DNA of 64,000 nucleotides from Alteromonas sp. KC3 (GTDB taxonomy: Bacteria; Pseudomonadota; Gammaproteobacteria; Enterobacterales; Alteromonadaceae). The stretch lies in the NCBI RefSeq assembly GCF_016756315.1, contig NZ_AP024235.1:3472001-3536000 (forward strand). The letters are read 5' to 3'. A program made the translations under genes and the position numbers. Position 1 is the first letter of the stretch, and each line of letters opens with the position of its first letter. This document shows positions 17,549 through 26,277 of this stretch, one piece after another. The notes beneath the pieces were generated by a model that was not told the origin of the DNA, ran no database searches, and worked only from the letters and a program-made list of their open reading frames with translations.

Positions 17549-19498
17549 GTGCCTCATATTGGACAAGCTGGAAAATATTTTACGCTCTCTGCAATCACGT
17601 CATTGTTGTTGCTTGGTGGCTGTGGCAGCACACCAAAACAAACAAAAGCGCCGAGTGTGGTCACACCGAAACCCGCTGTGCAAAAAGTTGAAGAGATCCT
17701 CACCCCAGAGCACAAACTCCTTGAAGCAAAAAAAGTATGGGCTCAATCACGCAATAAAAACCAAAGAGACCTTTTACTACTTCAAGCTGCCGAACTTTAC
17801 TTAAATGACGATAAGCCAGTGCTTGCTCAGCAGGTCTTGTTTGAAGTAAAACAAGACGGTGTACCAAACAGTCTTTCCTCGTACTATTCACTGCTGACGG
17901 CAAAAGCCTATTCAAGCACATCGAATGCTCCTGTCGATGAACTGCTTGCCTTGCTCAACAATGTTGAAGACTCAGAAGATACGCGCGTGGAAAAAGCGCG
18001 CTTACAAACACAGCTTTATTCTCAACAAGGCAACGGCGCAGCCGCCGCCAATAGTATCCTCAAAACGGACTTGTCAGACGAAGACAAAGTGGCGCGTATA
18101 TGGCGTTGGATAACGACAGTATCAGCGGATAATTTGACAACAATAAATAAGCAATACCCCGATCTTGCGCCTTTTATCTCGCTTCGAAAGCTTACAGAGC
18201 AATATGCCGCAACACCGCGCCAACTCGATGCTAACCTCTCTCAATTTAAACAAGTGTATCGTGGCCATGTATTAGCCAATGCCCTTCCTCAAGAAATTAT
18301 TGAAGCCACCCAACTGCAAGAAACAGGAGCTAACGACATTGCCGTTTTGCTGCCTTTGTCGGGCAGACTGGCCAGAACCGGGGATGTCGTTAAAAACGGT
18401 ATTATCAGCGCCTACTACAGCGATGTAGAGAAGCGCCAGCATGAGAGAGAGTTGCCTCGCCTTCGATTTATCGATACAAACAATGCAGATACCGCTAGTT
18501 TGTTGGCTCAACTCGGTGAAACCAAGTTTGTCATTGGTCCACTGCTAAAAGAAACCGTTGAAAGCCTGATACCCGCGCTTCCCATCGGCGTAAACGTACT
18601 TGCCCTCAATCGCCCTGACAACATTGATAGCGTTACCACGACAAATGCCTTAATTGATAGTGAAAGTGAACTCAACGCAAGCAGCGAATTATCGTCGATT
18701 GCGCTACCTACTTCGTTGAACTTTTTCAGTTTGGCACCGGAAGATGAAGCTAAGCAATTAGCTCAGTTTATTTTTAACAAAGGCTATAGAGCGCCTATCG
18801 TTATTGCAGCGCAAAGCAGTCTTTATCAGCGTATGGACGAGACCTTTAAAACGCACTGGCGTGAATTGCACAAACAAGAAAACAAGCAGCGGGCAAACAT
18901 TACCTCGGTTTCTTTCAACGACAGTGGGTCACTGCGTGAAGGGATTACCCAAGCATTAGACGTGGCGCAAAGTAATGCGCGGATAAATCAAATCGAATAC
19001 ATGACCAACGATGAAGTGTACAACATGCCGCGTAGCCGCAGAGATATTGATGCCATTGTTGCGTTCGCTTCTCCGCAAGATACCGAATTGCTAAATCCGA
19101 TTATTGAAGCCAGTTTAAATCCTTATGATGGAAAGCAAGTGCCCGTTTATGCGACATCGCGCTCCATGGATTACGACAGTGGTAAAAATCAATGGCGCGA
19201 TTTACAGAACGTGCACTTTATCGACATGCCTTGGCTAATGCCCGAGCATAACTGGAAAGTGCTCGAAGATGAGGTAGCCAACGCATGGGAAAATCAAAAC
19301 ACCATGCAAAAACGTTTGTTTGCGTTTGGCTATGATGCTTACCAGTTATTGCCTGAACTTGGTATGTTAAACACCCTCAACTATTTAACCCACGAAGGAC
19401 TAACAGGTACGCTGTCAGTGAATACAAAAGGTGAGGTTGTAAGAAAGCAACCTCAAGCTATTATTCGCAATGAAGCGGTACAAATGCTGATGGAGTAA
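17549..19498 (+). CDS. lpoA: Outer-membrane lipoprotein activator of penicillin-binding protein 1A
   Basis: 649 residues. A lipoprotein signal ends at the lipobox LGGC. A TPR-like N-terminal half (about 60-250) precedes a periplasmic-binding-protein-like LppC domain starting near IAVLLPLSGRLARTGDVVKNG. LpoA reaches through the wall to stimulate PBP1A transpeptidase. The start is GTG at 17549 with AAGGA eight bases before; an ATG at 17541 is out of frame. It is followed by yraN eight bases after its stop, as in enterobacteria. Confidence 0.93.
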   Translation: MPHIGQAGKYFTLSAITSLLLLGGCGSTPKQTKAPSVVTPKPAVQKVEEILTPEHKLLEAKKVWAQSRNKNQRDLLLLQAAELYLNDDKPVLAQQVLFEVKQDGVPNSLSSYYSLLTAKAYSSTSNAPVDELLALLNNVEDSEDTRVEKARLQTQLYSQQGNGAAAANSILKTDLSDEDKVARIWRWITTVSADNLTTINKQYPDLAPFISLRKLTEQYAATPRQLDANLSQFKQVYRGHVLANALPQEIIEATQLQETGANDIAVLLPLSGRLARTGDVVKNGIISAYYSDVEKRQHERELPRLRFIDTNNADTASLLAQLGETKFVIGPLLKETVESLIPALPIGVNVLALNRPDNIDSVTTTNALIDSESELNASSELSSIALPTSLNFFSLAPEDEAKQLAQFIFNKGYRAPIVIAAQSSLYQRMDETFKTHWRELHKQENKQRANITSVSFNDSGSLREGITQALDVAQSNARINQIEYMTNDEVYNMPRSRRDIDAIVAFASPQDTELLNPIIEASLNPYDGKQVPVYATSRSMDYDSGKNQWRDLQNVHFIDMPWLMPEHNWKVLEDEVANAWENQNTMQKRLFAFGYDAYQLLPELGMLNTLNYLTHEGLTGTLSVNTKGEVVRKQPQAIIRNEAVQMLME

Positions 19499-19505
19499 GG
19501 AATTC

Positions 19506-19847
19506 ATGTCATTACTGCAAGGGAATGCAGCCGAAGACAAAGCGTGCGAATTTTTAGTGGAACAAGGACTGTCGCTGCGTTGTCGTAACTACCGAACAAG
19601 ACGCGGTGAACTTGATTTAGTTATGCAAGACGGCAACACGATAGTCTGCATTGAAGTGAAATATCGCAAGCAACAACGCTTTGGCAGTGCCATTGAGTTT
19701 GTCACCGCCAAGAAACTACACAGAATTCGGGCTGCGTTTGAATTCTATTTGTTAGATAATAACCTAAACTCAACGTCTACCCCTTTGCGCATAGACGTTA
19801 TCGCCATTGATGGAAGCAACCTTCAGTGGCTAAAAAATATCGGCTGA
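19506..19847 (+). CDS. yraN: YraN/UPF0102 family nuclease-fold protein
   Basis: 113 residues with the UPF0102 pattern GNAAEDKACEFLVEQGL and a PD-(D/E)XK-like core GELDLVMQDG...VCIEVKYRK. The fold resembles restriction-type endonucleases, but the cellular role is unknown. It lies between lpoA and diaA in the conserved cluster. A 132-bp palindromic element begins within three bases of its stop codon. Confidence 0.92.
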   Translation: MSLLQGNAAEDKACEFLVEQGLSLRCRNYRTRRGELDLVMQDGNTIVCIEVKYRKQQRFGSAIEFVTAKKLHRIRAAFEFYLLDNNLNSTSTPLRIDVIAIDGSNLQWLKNIG

Positions 19848-19849
19848 GC

Positions 19850-19981
19850 AAGGCTTGCATGGAACTAGGTGGGGGAATACCTCCGAAAACACGCGGTGAA
19901 CCCATCCATGGGCGCTCCGCCGCTGCATCCATGCAGCGGAGGGTTTTCTACGGTATTCCCCCACCAAGCTCTGCAAGCCTT
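19850..19981. repeat. Nested palindromic element, copy A (yraN-diaA gap)
   Basis: Three nested stems: AAGGCTTGCA/TGCAAGCCTT (19850-19859 with 19972-19981), GGTGGGGGAATACC/GGTATTCCCCCACC (19868-19881 with 19952-19965) and GAAAAC/GTTTTC. Inside is a conserved core, ACGCGGTGAACCCATCCATG, then GCGCTCC and a second hairpin CCGCTGCAT-CC-ATGCAGCGG (19920-19939). It shares the core with the copies near 30.9, 34.9, 35.0-35.4 and 63.2 kb, but not the stems. It separates two genes that are close together in relatives. Confidence 0.9.
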
Positions 19982-20120
19982 ATCGTAGTTTGTGTAAAGG
20001 CGGAGTCTTTATTGCTGTGTACGAGGAAAAGTTTCCCCGCGCACATAAGCGATGAAGGCCTCCGCCCTGCCACAACGACCAATGTGTCGTCAGCCGTGAG
20101 CCTTTTATAAGAGAAAGTGA

Positions 20121-20720
<600 letters not shown>

Positions 20721-20734
20721 GAATTAAAAAAATT

Positions 20735-21319
20735 ATGATAAGCGCTAAAAAAATCGGAGCATTTGGGCTATGTGCAGCCCTACTTGTCAATCTACAAGGC
20801 TGTGTTGTTGCCGTTGGTGCCGCTGGCGCAATGGCAGCAAAAGTAGCAAACGACAGGCGTACAGTAGGTACTCAGCTAGATGACCAAAATGCCGACAGTT
20901 CAGTGGCGTACCAATGGTCTAAAAGCCAAGCACTAAAAGAGCAAACTAATCTACAAGTTGATGTATATAACGGTGTGGCTTTACTCACTGGACAGGCGCC
21001 CAATCAAGCGCTAGTAGACGAAGCAGTGCGTCGTGCGCAAGAAGTGTCTTACCTAAAGAAAATTCACAACCAAATTCGACTGGCCGAGCCTATTGGCGCA
21101 GGCACTCAAGCGAATGACATCTGGCTGGCTTCAAAAGTAAGAGCAAAAATTGTTGCTGATGAGCGTGTACCAGCCTTGCAAGTTAAAGTCGTTGTACAAG
21201 ACTCTGAGGTATTCTTAATGGGCAGATTAACCAATTTGGAGTCTACGACAGCGGTGGACATTGCACGCAATGTCACTGGTGTTGCTCGCGTGGTACGCGC
21301 CTTTGAAATTATTCAATAA
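20735..21319 (+). CDS. dolP: Two-BON-domain outer-membrane lipoprotein DolP (YraP)
   Basis: 194 residues. A lipoprotein signal ends in LQGC, followed by two BON domains (about 48-115 and 120-190) recognisable by VDVYNGVALLTGQAPNQALVDEAVRRAQEV and VVVQDSEVFLMGRLTNLES. DolP binds anionic lipid at the outer membrane and supports envelope integrity and the BAM complex in E. coli. It follows diaA by 14 bp and completes the conserved block. Its 3' end overlaps the likely start of the next gene. Confidence 0.92.
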   Translation: MISAKKIGAFGLCAALLVNLQGCVVAVGAAGAMAAKVANDRRTVGTQLDDQNADSSVAYQWSKSQALKEQTNLQVDVYNGVALLTGQAPNQALVDEAVRRAQEVSYLKKIHNQIRLAEPIGAGTQANDIWLASKVRAKIVADERVPALQVKVVVQDSEVFLMGRLTNLESTTAVDIARNVTGVARVVRAFEIIQ

Positions 21320-22718
21320 AGAGTTTGCCACTGCGCTTCTTGTTGCAGGGGCGCTCTTTATGGAAATTTTAGATGCCACAGTAATTACTACTGCGCTTCC
21401 TGTGATCGCTGCCGACTTCAACATTCCGGCAGCCCATCTTTCAATAGGCGTTTCTGCATATTTAGTAGCCGTTACCCTATTTATTCCCTTAAGTGGTTAT
21501 GTCGCCGATCGATTTGGTGCACGAACAATATTTCTTGCCGCAATTGCTGTATTTACACTCGCTTCGGTATTATGCGGGCTGAGTACAAGCCTTATTGAAT
21601 TCACGCTAGCGCGCATACTTCAGGGCGTGGGTGGTGCAATGATGGTCCCCGTCGGGCGTTTGGTGGTACTTCGCGACTTACCCAAAGAAAAGCTCGTTAA
21701 GACCGTCGCTATTATTACATGGCCTGCACTTAGTGCACCTATTTTAGGGCCCGTTCTAGGCGGCTATATTGCTACCCACCTAAGCTGGCAGTGGATTTTT
21801 TACATGAACATTCCACTGGGTATTCTTGCAATAATTGCCTCAATGTATTTGTTGAAAAACACGAAAGCCAATGTGGGCCGTTTCGACCTTAAAGGTTTTT
21901 TACTTACAGGCGTTGGTTTTGCACTTTTTATGGCTGGAATTGAGTATCTCGCCAGTGCAACAGATGCTTTGTTTGGTGCAATCGGCATTATTCTAACGGG
22001 TTTAATGCTCATGTTGCTTGCCATAAGACATGTAAAACGAGCAGCATTTCCTCTGTTTTCATTTGAGGCAATGGCACATAGAACATTCCGTTTATCAGTA
22101 TACGGCGGGTCTGTGGTACGCGTTGCTCTTGGAAGTGCGCCATTTCTTGTGCCGCTAATGCTACAGCTAGGGCTTGGCTATACGCCTGTCGAAGCGGGGA
22201 CCTTACTGTTATGGCTGTTTGCTGGAAACCTCGCTATCAAACCCGCCACGACATGGATAATGAATTCGTTTGGCTTTAAGCGCGTTTTGATAGCAAATGG
22301 CATATTGATTTCGTTAGGTTTTATCGCCCTTGCCTGTATCACCCATACAACGGCATCAACTACCATAGGTGTAATCTTGTTTATCAACGGGATGACACGT
22401 TCAATGCATCTAACCTTGCTAAATACGATTGCGTTTGCTGATGTCCCCACTGATAAGATGCGCGACGCCAATACGTTGGGCGCAATTTTAATGCAAATGA
22501 ACAGAGGTCTTGGTATCACACTTTCAGCACTTGCCATTGCCTTTGCGACGTTTATCCTTGATCAAACACCCTCTTCACCAAACTTAGACACCTTTGTTCT
22601 AGCTATGTTATTTATGGCATGTGTGGCGTTTGTCAGCATTGCTGACAGCTTGCTGTTATCAAAAGAAGATGGAGATAGCGTACTGAATAAACGCAAGGCA
22701 AAAAAGCAGCTGGCATAA
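21303..22718 (+). CDS. DHA2-type MFS multidrug transporter
   Basis: About 471 residues and 14 predicted helices, with the EmrB/QacA signature ILDATVITTALPVIAADF in the first helix and the loop YVADRFGARTIF after the second. It likely exports drugs or other hydrophobic compounds with proton exchange. The start is uncertain: TTG at 21303 overlaps dolP by 17 bases and gives a normal N-terminus, while in-frame starts at 21261 or 21270 lie deeper inside dolP. No clear ribosome site is visible. No regulator is adjacent. Confidence 0.85.
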   Translation: MKLFNKEFATALLVAGALFMEILDATVITTALPVIAADFNIPAAHLSIGVSAYLVAVTLFIPLSGYVADRFGARTIFLAAIAVFTLASVLCGLSTSLIEFTLARILQGVGGAMMVPVGRLVVLRDLPKEKLVKTVAIITWPALSAPILGPVLGGYIATHLSWQWIFYMNIPLGILAIIASMYLLKNTKANVGRFDLKGFLLTGVGFALFMAGIEYLASATDALFGAIGIILTGLMLMLLAIRHVKRAAFPLFSFEAMAHRTFRLSVYGGSVVRVALGSAPFLVPLMLQLGLGYTPVEAGTLLLWLFAGNLAIKPATTWIMNSFGFKRVLIANGILISLGFIALACITHTTASTTIGVILFINGMTRSMHLTLLNTIAFADVPTDKMRDANTLGAILMQMNRGLGITLSALAIAFATFILDQTPSSPNLDTFVLAMLFMACVAFVSIADSLLLSKEDGDSVLNKRKAKKQLA

Positions 22719-22833
22719 CAACCAAAATTAAGTGACTTTTGTCATGTCTTTTTGATGACCTTTGTGAATACTTTCTTAAAACCAAACCCGTCATACTTTT
22801 TCCAACGCTTAATTAGCATAATAGGAAAAGACA

Positions 22834-23424
22834 ATGATAGAAGCCATTCGCATTTCAAGCCCCACTCAAACATCCTCGCAAACCGCGTTAACATTAGAGC
22901 AGGAAAGAACGTTATTTAAACAAAACCGATTCATAGCTATGCCGTTGGCAGGCACTATTGTATGGGCAATGCTTGGGATCACCGCGCCTTTTGTATCTGA
23001 ATTTGTTATGACGTGGCTTCTTTACATCGGAACGGGAGCGATTTTCTACCTTGGTGCGGGACTGTCTTACATTACGGGAGAACGTTTCTTTGCCAAAGAT
23101 AAAGTGACAACAAGTTTTGACCGTCTGTTTTTTGTGGGGTTGATAATGAGCTTAATGGTATTTGGCATTGCCTTACCCGTTGCTGCTATCGACCACACTA
23201 CAGTACCACTTTCATTGGGCATTCTAGCCGGTTTAATGTGGATGCCCCTTTCATGGGCCATTCAACATTGGGTAGGCTACTTCCATACCATTACTCGCAC
23301 CGCCTCTATAGTTGCCGTTTGGTATCTGTTCCCTGAAGCCCGCGTTGAAGCGATTAGTACCGTTATTGTCATTATCTACATTATTTCTCTGTACGCATTA
23401 GAACAGCGCTATCGCAAGCTTTAA
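22834..23424 (+). CDS. Conserved six-helix-like membrane protein (DUF7010-like)
   Basis: 196 residues with a polar N-terminus, then about six hydrophobic segments (WAMLGITAPFVSEFVMTWLLYIG and following). The pattern resembles the small DUF7010 membrane family, with function unknown. AGGAAAAG precedes the ATG. It is the first gene of an apparent operon with an SMR pump and a two-component system; the spacing to the SMR gene is 17 bp, which suggests a shared role in membrane or drug response. Confidence 0.7.
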   Translation: MIEAIRISSPTQTSSQTALTLEQERTLFKQNRFIAMPLAGTIVWAMLGITAPFVSEFVMTWLLYIGTGAIFYLGAGLSYITGERFFAKDKVTTSFDRLFFVGLIMSLMVFGIALPVAAIDHTTVPLSLGILAGLMWMPLSWAIQHWVGYFHTITRTASIVAVWYLFPEARVEAISTVIVIIYIISLYALEQRYRKL

Positions 23425-23441
23425 CGTAAAAGGAAACAAGC

Positions 23442-23771
23442 ATGACTTATCTTATTCTCGCTATTGCCATTGTAACTGAGGTGACAGCAACCATGCTGCT
23501 CAAAGCCTCAAACGGCTGGGAAAAATGGGCATTTGGTTATGGTGCCATCTTTTTCTACGCGATATCCGGCATGTTGTTCGCCTTCGTTCTTAAGAATATG
23601 GGGGTCGGAATCGCCTATGCCATTTGGTCCGGCATGGGTATAGCACTAATTACAGCAGCCTCCGTGGTATTTTGGAAACAAACATTCGACATCTATGCCG
23701 TGCTGGGTATTATATTAATCATCTCGGGCACATTATTGATCACCAGTAAATCTGCTGTTGTATTTCAGTAA
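23442..23771 (+). CDS. SMR-family small multidrug efflux protein (QacE/EmrE-like)
   Basis: 109 residues, four helices. The essential membrane glutamate is Glu13 in AIVTEVTATMLLKAS, and YAIWSGMGIALIT carries the conserved Trp of the third helix. It resembles the Qac subtype that exports quaternary ammonium compounds by proton antiport as an antiparallel dimer. It is preceded by AAGGAAACAAGC. The kinase gene starts 14 bases after its stop, so pump and sensor are co-transcribed. Confidence 0.93.
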   Translation: MTYLILAIAIVTEVTATMLLKASNGWEKWAFGYGAIFFYAISGMLFAFVLKNMGVGIAYAIWSGMGIALITAASVVFWKQTFDIYAVLGIILIISGTLLITSKSAVVFQ

Positions 23772-23784
23772 GGACGAAATACTT

Positions 23785-24930
23785 GTGTTAAACAATGCAT
23801 CCTCTGCACACCGTGAAAGCGTAATGCCACTTTTAGCCAGTGGTCGCAAAAAACGTTGGTCATACAGCAGCTTATTTTTTTCACTATTCTATTTTGTGCC
23901 TCTCGTTCTCTCTATGCCACTCCCAAGCTCGGTGTGGCTTTTGCAACTGGGCGGCTATGGCCTTTTTGTCGCGATATATATTCGTGCTATAAACTCGCCG
24001 CCTCAGGTTCTGCCCTATTTTTTATCCTTTTTACTCTTACTTGGTTACGCTGTCAGCTTTCAAAACCCTGGCGGCGCCATAATTTTCGGGTTCGTCGGCT
24101 TTATTATTGGCTACTACTATACGTTGCAAAAAGGTATTGCATTTATTTCCCTAATTGCACTCTCACTCGCACTTCTTCAGCTTTATATTTTCAAGGAGCA
24201 GGGCTGGTATCTGCTAGCGGCAACGATTAATAGTGTGGTTCTTTTTGGCTTTGGTGCGATGGAAAGGAAAGAAACTGAATTTCAAATGAAAGAGGCGAAG
24301 CACGCAGAATCAATGAAGACACTATCAGCCATTGCAGAACGAGAACGTATTGGGAGGGACCTTCACGACGTGGCAGGCCACGCACTTAGCTCCATAGCAC
24401 TAAAAGCACAATTGGCCGATAAGCTACTTAGTAAAAACGAGATCACCTTAGCGCAGCAGGAAGTAAAGGCGCTAGCGACGCTATCGCAATCTTTGCTCAG
24501 TGATATTCGTTATGCAGTTTCTGATATTAAACACTTATCGCTTAGTGACGAAATTGCCAAAAATATCGCGTTGCTAGAGGAAAATGGGTTTGAAACTAGT
24601 TTCGATGTGGCAAAACAGCTAGCAAATACGCTTACATCAATGGAAGAGTCGCAACTTTCGCTCATTATTAAAGAACTTACCACGAATACGCTTCGTCACT
24701 CGAAAGGTAAAAGCGTATCGTTAATACTAGAGTACTTTGAAACTGCAATCATCCTTAAGTATCTTGACTACGGTAGAGAAAACGCTCAACTTTCGGTTAT
24801 CGAAGGCAATGGATTAACGGGCATACGCGAACGCGCAAACACAATTGGTGCCGAGGTTGTATTTAGCACCTCACCAGACTGTGCATTTCACTGCGAGCTT
24901 ATATTGCCTCACAAACTAGTAAGCGACTAA
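23785..24930 (+). CDS. DesK/NarX-type sensor histidine kinase
   Basis: About 382 residues. Five to six hydrophobic segments (about 30-160) form a membrane sensor without a large extracellular domain, as in DesK. They are followed by a HisKA_3 domain with ERIGRDLHDVAGHALSSIALK and an ATPase domain with LTTNTLRHSKGKSV and NGLTGIRERA. GTG at 23785 is preferred because AAGGA lies ten bases upstream; a TTG at 23758 overlaps the SMR gene. A membrane-state or membrane-active drug signal is inferred from topology and the neighbouring pump. Confidence 0.88.
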   Translation: MLNNASSAHRESVMPLLASGRKKRWSYSSLFFSLFYFVPLVLSMPLPSSVWLLQLGGYGLFVAIYIRAINSPPQVLPYFLSFLLLLGYAVSFQNPGGAIIFGFVGFIIGYYYTLQKGIAFISLIALSLALLQLYIFKEQGWYLLAATINSVVLFGFGAMERKETEFQMKEAKHAESMKTLSAIAERERIGRDLHDVAGHALSSIALKAQLADKLLSKNEITLAQQEVKALATLSQSLLSDIRYAVSDIKHLSLSDEIAKNIALLEENGFETSFDVAKQLANTLTSMEESQLSLIIKELTTNTLRHSKGKSVSLILEYFETAIILKYLDYGRENAQLSVIEGNGLTGIRERANTIGAEVVFSTSPDCAFHCELILPHKLVSD

Positions 24931-24945
24931 AAAGGATTGCGCTAT

Positions 24946-25551
24946 ATGACCACTATTCTCGTTGTTGAAGATCAATCATTGGTACGTGACGCAATTGCCA
25001 TGTTACTTTCGTTAGAAGAAGGGTTTGATGTTGTGGGTAAATGCAGCAATGGACAGGAAGCAATCACTTACCTAGAGCACCACGAAACACCAAACGTCAT
25101 ACTGAGCGATATAGAAATGCCTCAAGTGACAGGGCTAGATGTCGCAAATCATGTGGCAAGCAAGGCGATTAATACCTGCGTTGTATTGATGACGACCTTT
25201 GCCAAACCTGGTTACATTAAGCGAGCACTCGGTTCTGGCGTAAAAGGTTTTATTTTAAAAGAGTCTGATAGTGACTACCTAATTGACGCAATACACAAAG
25301 TAATAAGCGGGGAAAAGGTCATCTCGCCAGAGCTCGCTATTATGGCCCTTGATGACAAAAACCCACTTTCGCCAAAAGAAATGTCAGCCCTTAAACTTGC
25401 CTCAGACGGCCTAAAAACACGGGCCATCGCACAGCAGCTTTTTCTTTCAGAAGGTACCGTACGTAATTATTTATCGGAAGCTATCTCGAAACTAGACGCA
25501 ACTAATCGCGTAGATGCAGCGCGCATTGCCAAACAGAAAGGATGGCTGTAA
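24946..25551 (+). CDS. NarL/DesR-family response regulator
   Basis: 201 residues: receiver with phosphorylation site in VILSDIEMPQVTG, Lys in GFILKESDSD, and a C-terminal LuxR-type helix-turn-helix (LSPKEMSALKLASDGLKTRAIAQQLFLSEGTVRNYLSEAISKL, shown in parts). ATG at 24946 follows AAAGGA by nine bases; an earlier in-frame TTG is too close to that site. It is the last gene of the operon and the partner of the upstream kinase; the SMR and membrane protein genes are likely targets. Confidence 0.9.
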   Translation: MTTILVVEDQSLVRDAIAMLLSLEEGFDVVGKCSNGQEAITYLEHHETPNVILSDIEMPQVTGLDVANHVASKAINTCVVLMTTFAKPGYIKRALGSGVKGFILKESDSDYLIDAIHKVISGEKVISPELAIMALDDKNPLSPKEMSALKLASDGLKTRAIAQQLFLSEGTVRNYLSEAISKLDATNRVDAARIAKQKGWL

Positions 25552-25587
25552 TACACGTTTTGATAGAACACTTGCGGCTATGAGGTA

Positions 25588-25920
25588 CTAAAACCAAGGC
25601 TGAGAAATAGTGGTTGTAGGTTTCATATTAAGTTTTTCTGCCAATCCATTTAACACTCTGGATGGACCGTATACCTGGCCATGCGCTTTCATTGTCCAAA
25701 TGCATGTCAGAATGCTCGTCCCTTTTTTTAGTATACACTCCCATTTGGGTGTATCTTCTTGTAGACGAACATAATCGTCTTCAATTTCCCACCCACTGTC
25801 GACGTAATCAACGATAAGCTGTTCAAATTGCGCGAAAGGGATTGACTGGATAATCACCCAATCACTTTTTCTAAACTTTTTTTCAAGGCTCGATTTTTTG
25901 AAACCCGTCAACAGTCCCAT
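25588..25920 (-). CDS. Hypothetical protein, 110 residues
   Basis: A soluble protein with a basic N-terminus (FKKSSLEKKFRKSDW) and an alternating pattern (FEQLIVDYVDSGWEIEDDYVRLQED). No family recognised. The ATG at 25920 is preceded by a GGAG-containing stretch and lies 14 bases after the stop of the small lipoprotein gene, so the two form an operon. An N-terminal extension in the same frame would overlap the lipoprotein gene and is unlikely. Confidence 0.6.
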   Translation of the reverse strand: MGLLTGFKKSSLEKKFRKSDWVIIQSIPFAQFEQLIVDYVDSGWEIEDDYVRLQEDTPKWECILKKGTSILTCIWTMKAHGQVYGPSRVLNGLAEKLNMKPTTTISQPWF

Positions 25921-25934
25921 GTTACTGCTCCATA

Positions 25935-26168
25935 TTAGTTTTTCGACACCGTACCCATCATTTGGCCAAACGGAGATGGGCATGAGCACGACGCCCCTAC
26001 CATGTCGCTGCCTGCCAACGGGCATGAGCCATGCTCTCCGCTTCCACTAAAGCGGCATACGCTACCAAATTCAGTTCTTTCGACCGTTTGTCGCGCGGTG
26101 TTCGACTGGTCAGTATGCGTGCAGCCAACAAGTCCTATTATCAATAGTAACCCTGCTATTACGCGCAT
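25935..26168 (-). CDS. Small cysteine-rich lipoprotein, unknown function
   Basis: 77 residues. A short signal (MRVIAGLLLIIGLVGC) ends in a clear lipobox. The mature chain is polar and has further cysteines (VCRFSGSGEHGSCPL, GASCSCPSP) that could form disulfides in the periplasm. GGGAG lies five to six bases before the ATG at 26168. It is co-transcribed with the 110-residue hypothetical gene; nothing else is known. Confidence 0.65.
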   Translation of the reverse strand: MRVIAGLLLIIGLVGCTHTDQSNTARQTVERTEFGSVCRFSGSGEHGSCPLAGSDMVGASCSCPSPFGQMMGTVSKN

Positions 26169-26232
26169 ACTCACTCCCTGAATTAATCTTCTAGGAATTT
26201 AAAACTATGCTAAATAGTGCTAGAAAACAAGC

Positions 26233-26260
26233 AAAAAAAAGCCGGTTTAAAACCGGCTTT
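26233..26260 (-). terminator. Rho-independent terminator of the TonB-dependent receptor
   Basis: AAAGCCGGTTT and AAACCGGCTTT form a stem and, read on the minus strand, are followed by a run of eight T. It lies 18 bp after the receptor stop. Confidence 0.92.
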
Positions 26261-26277
26261 GCTCAATTATCTATCTC

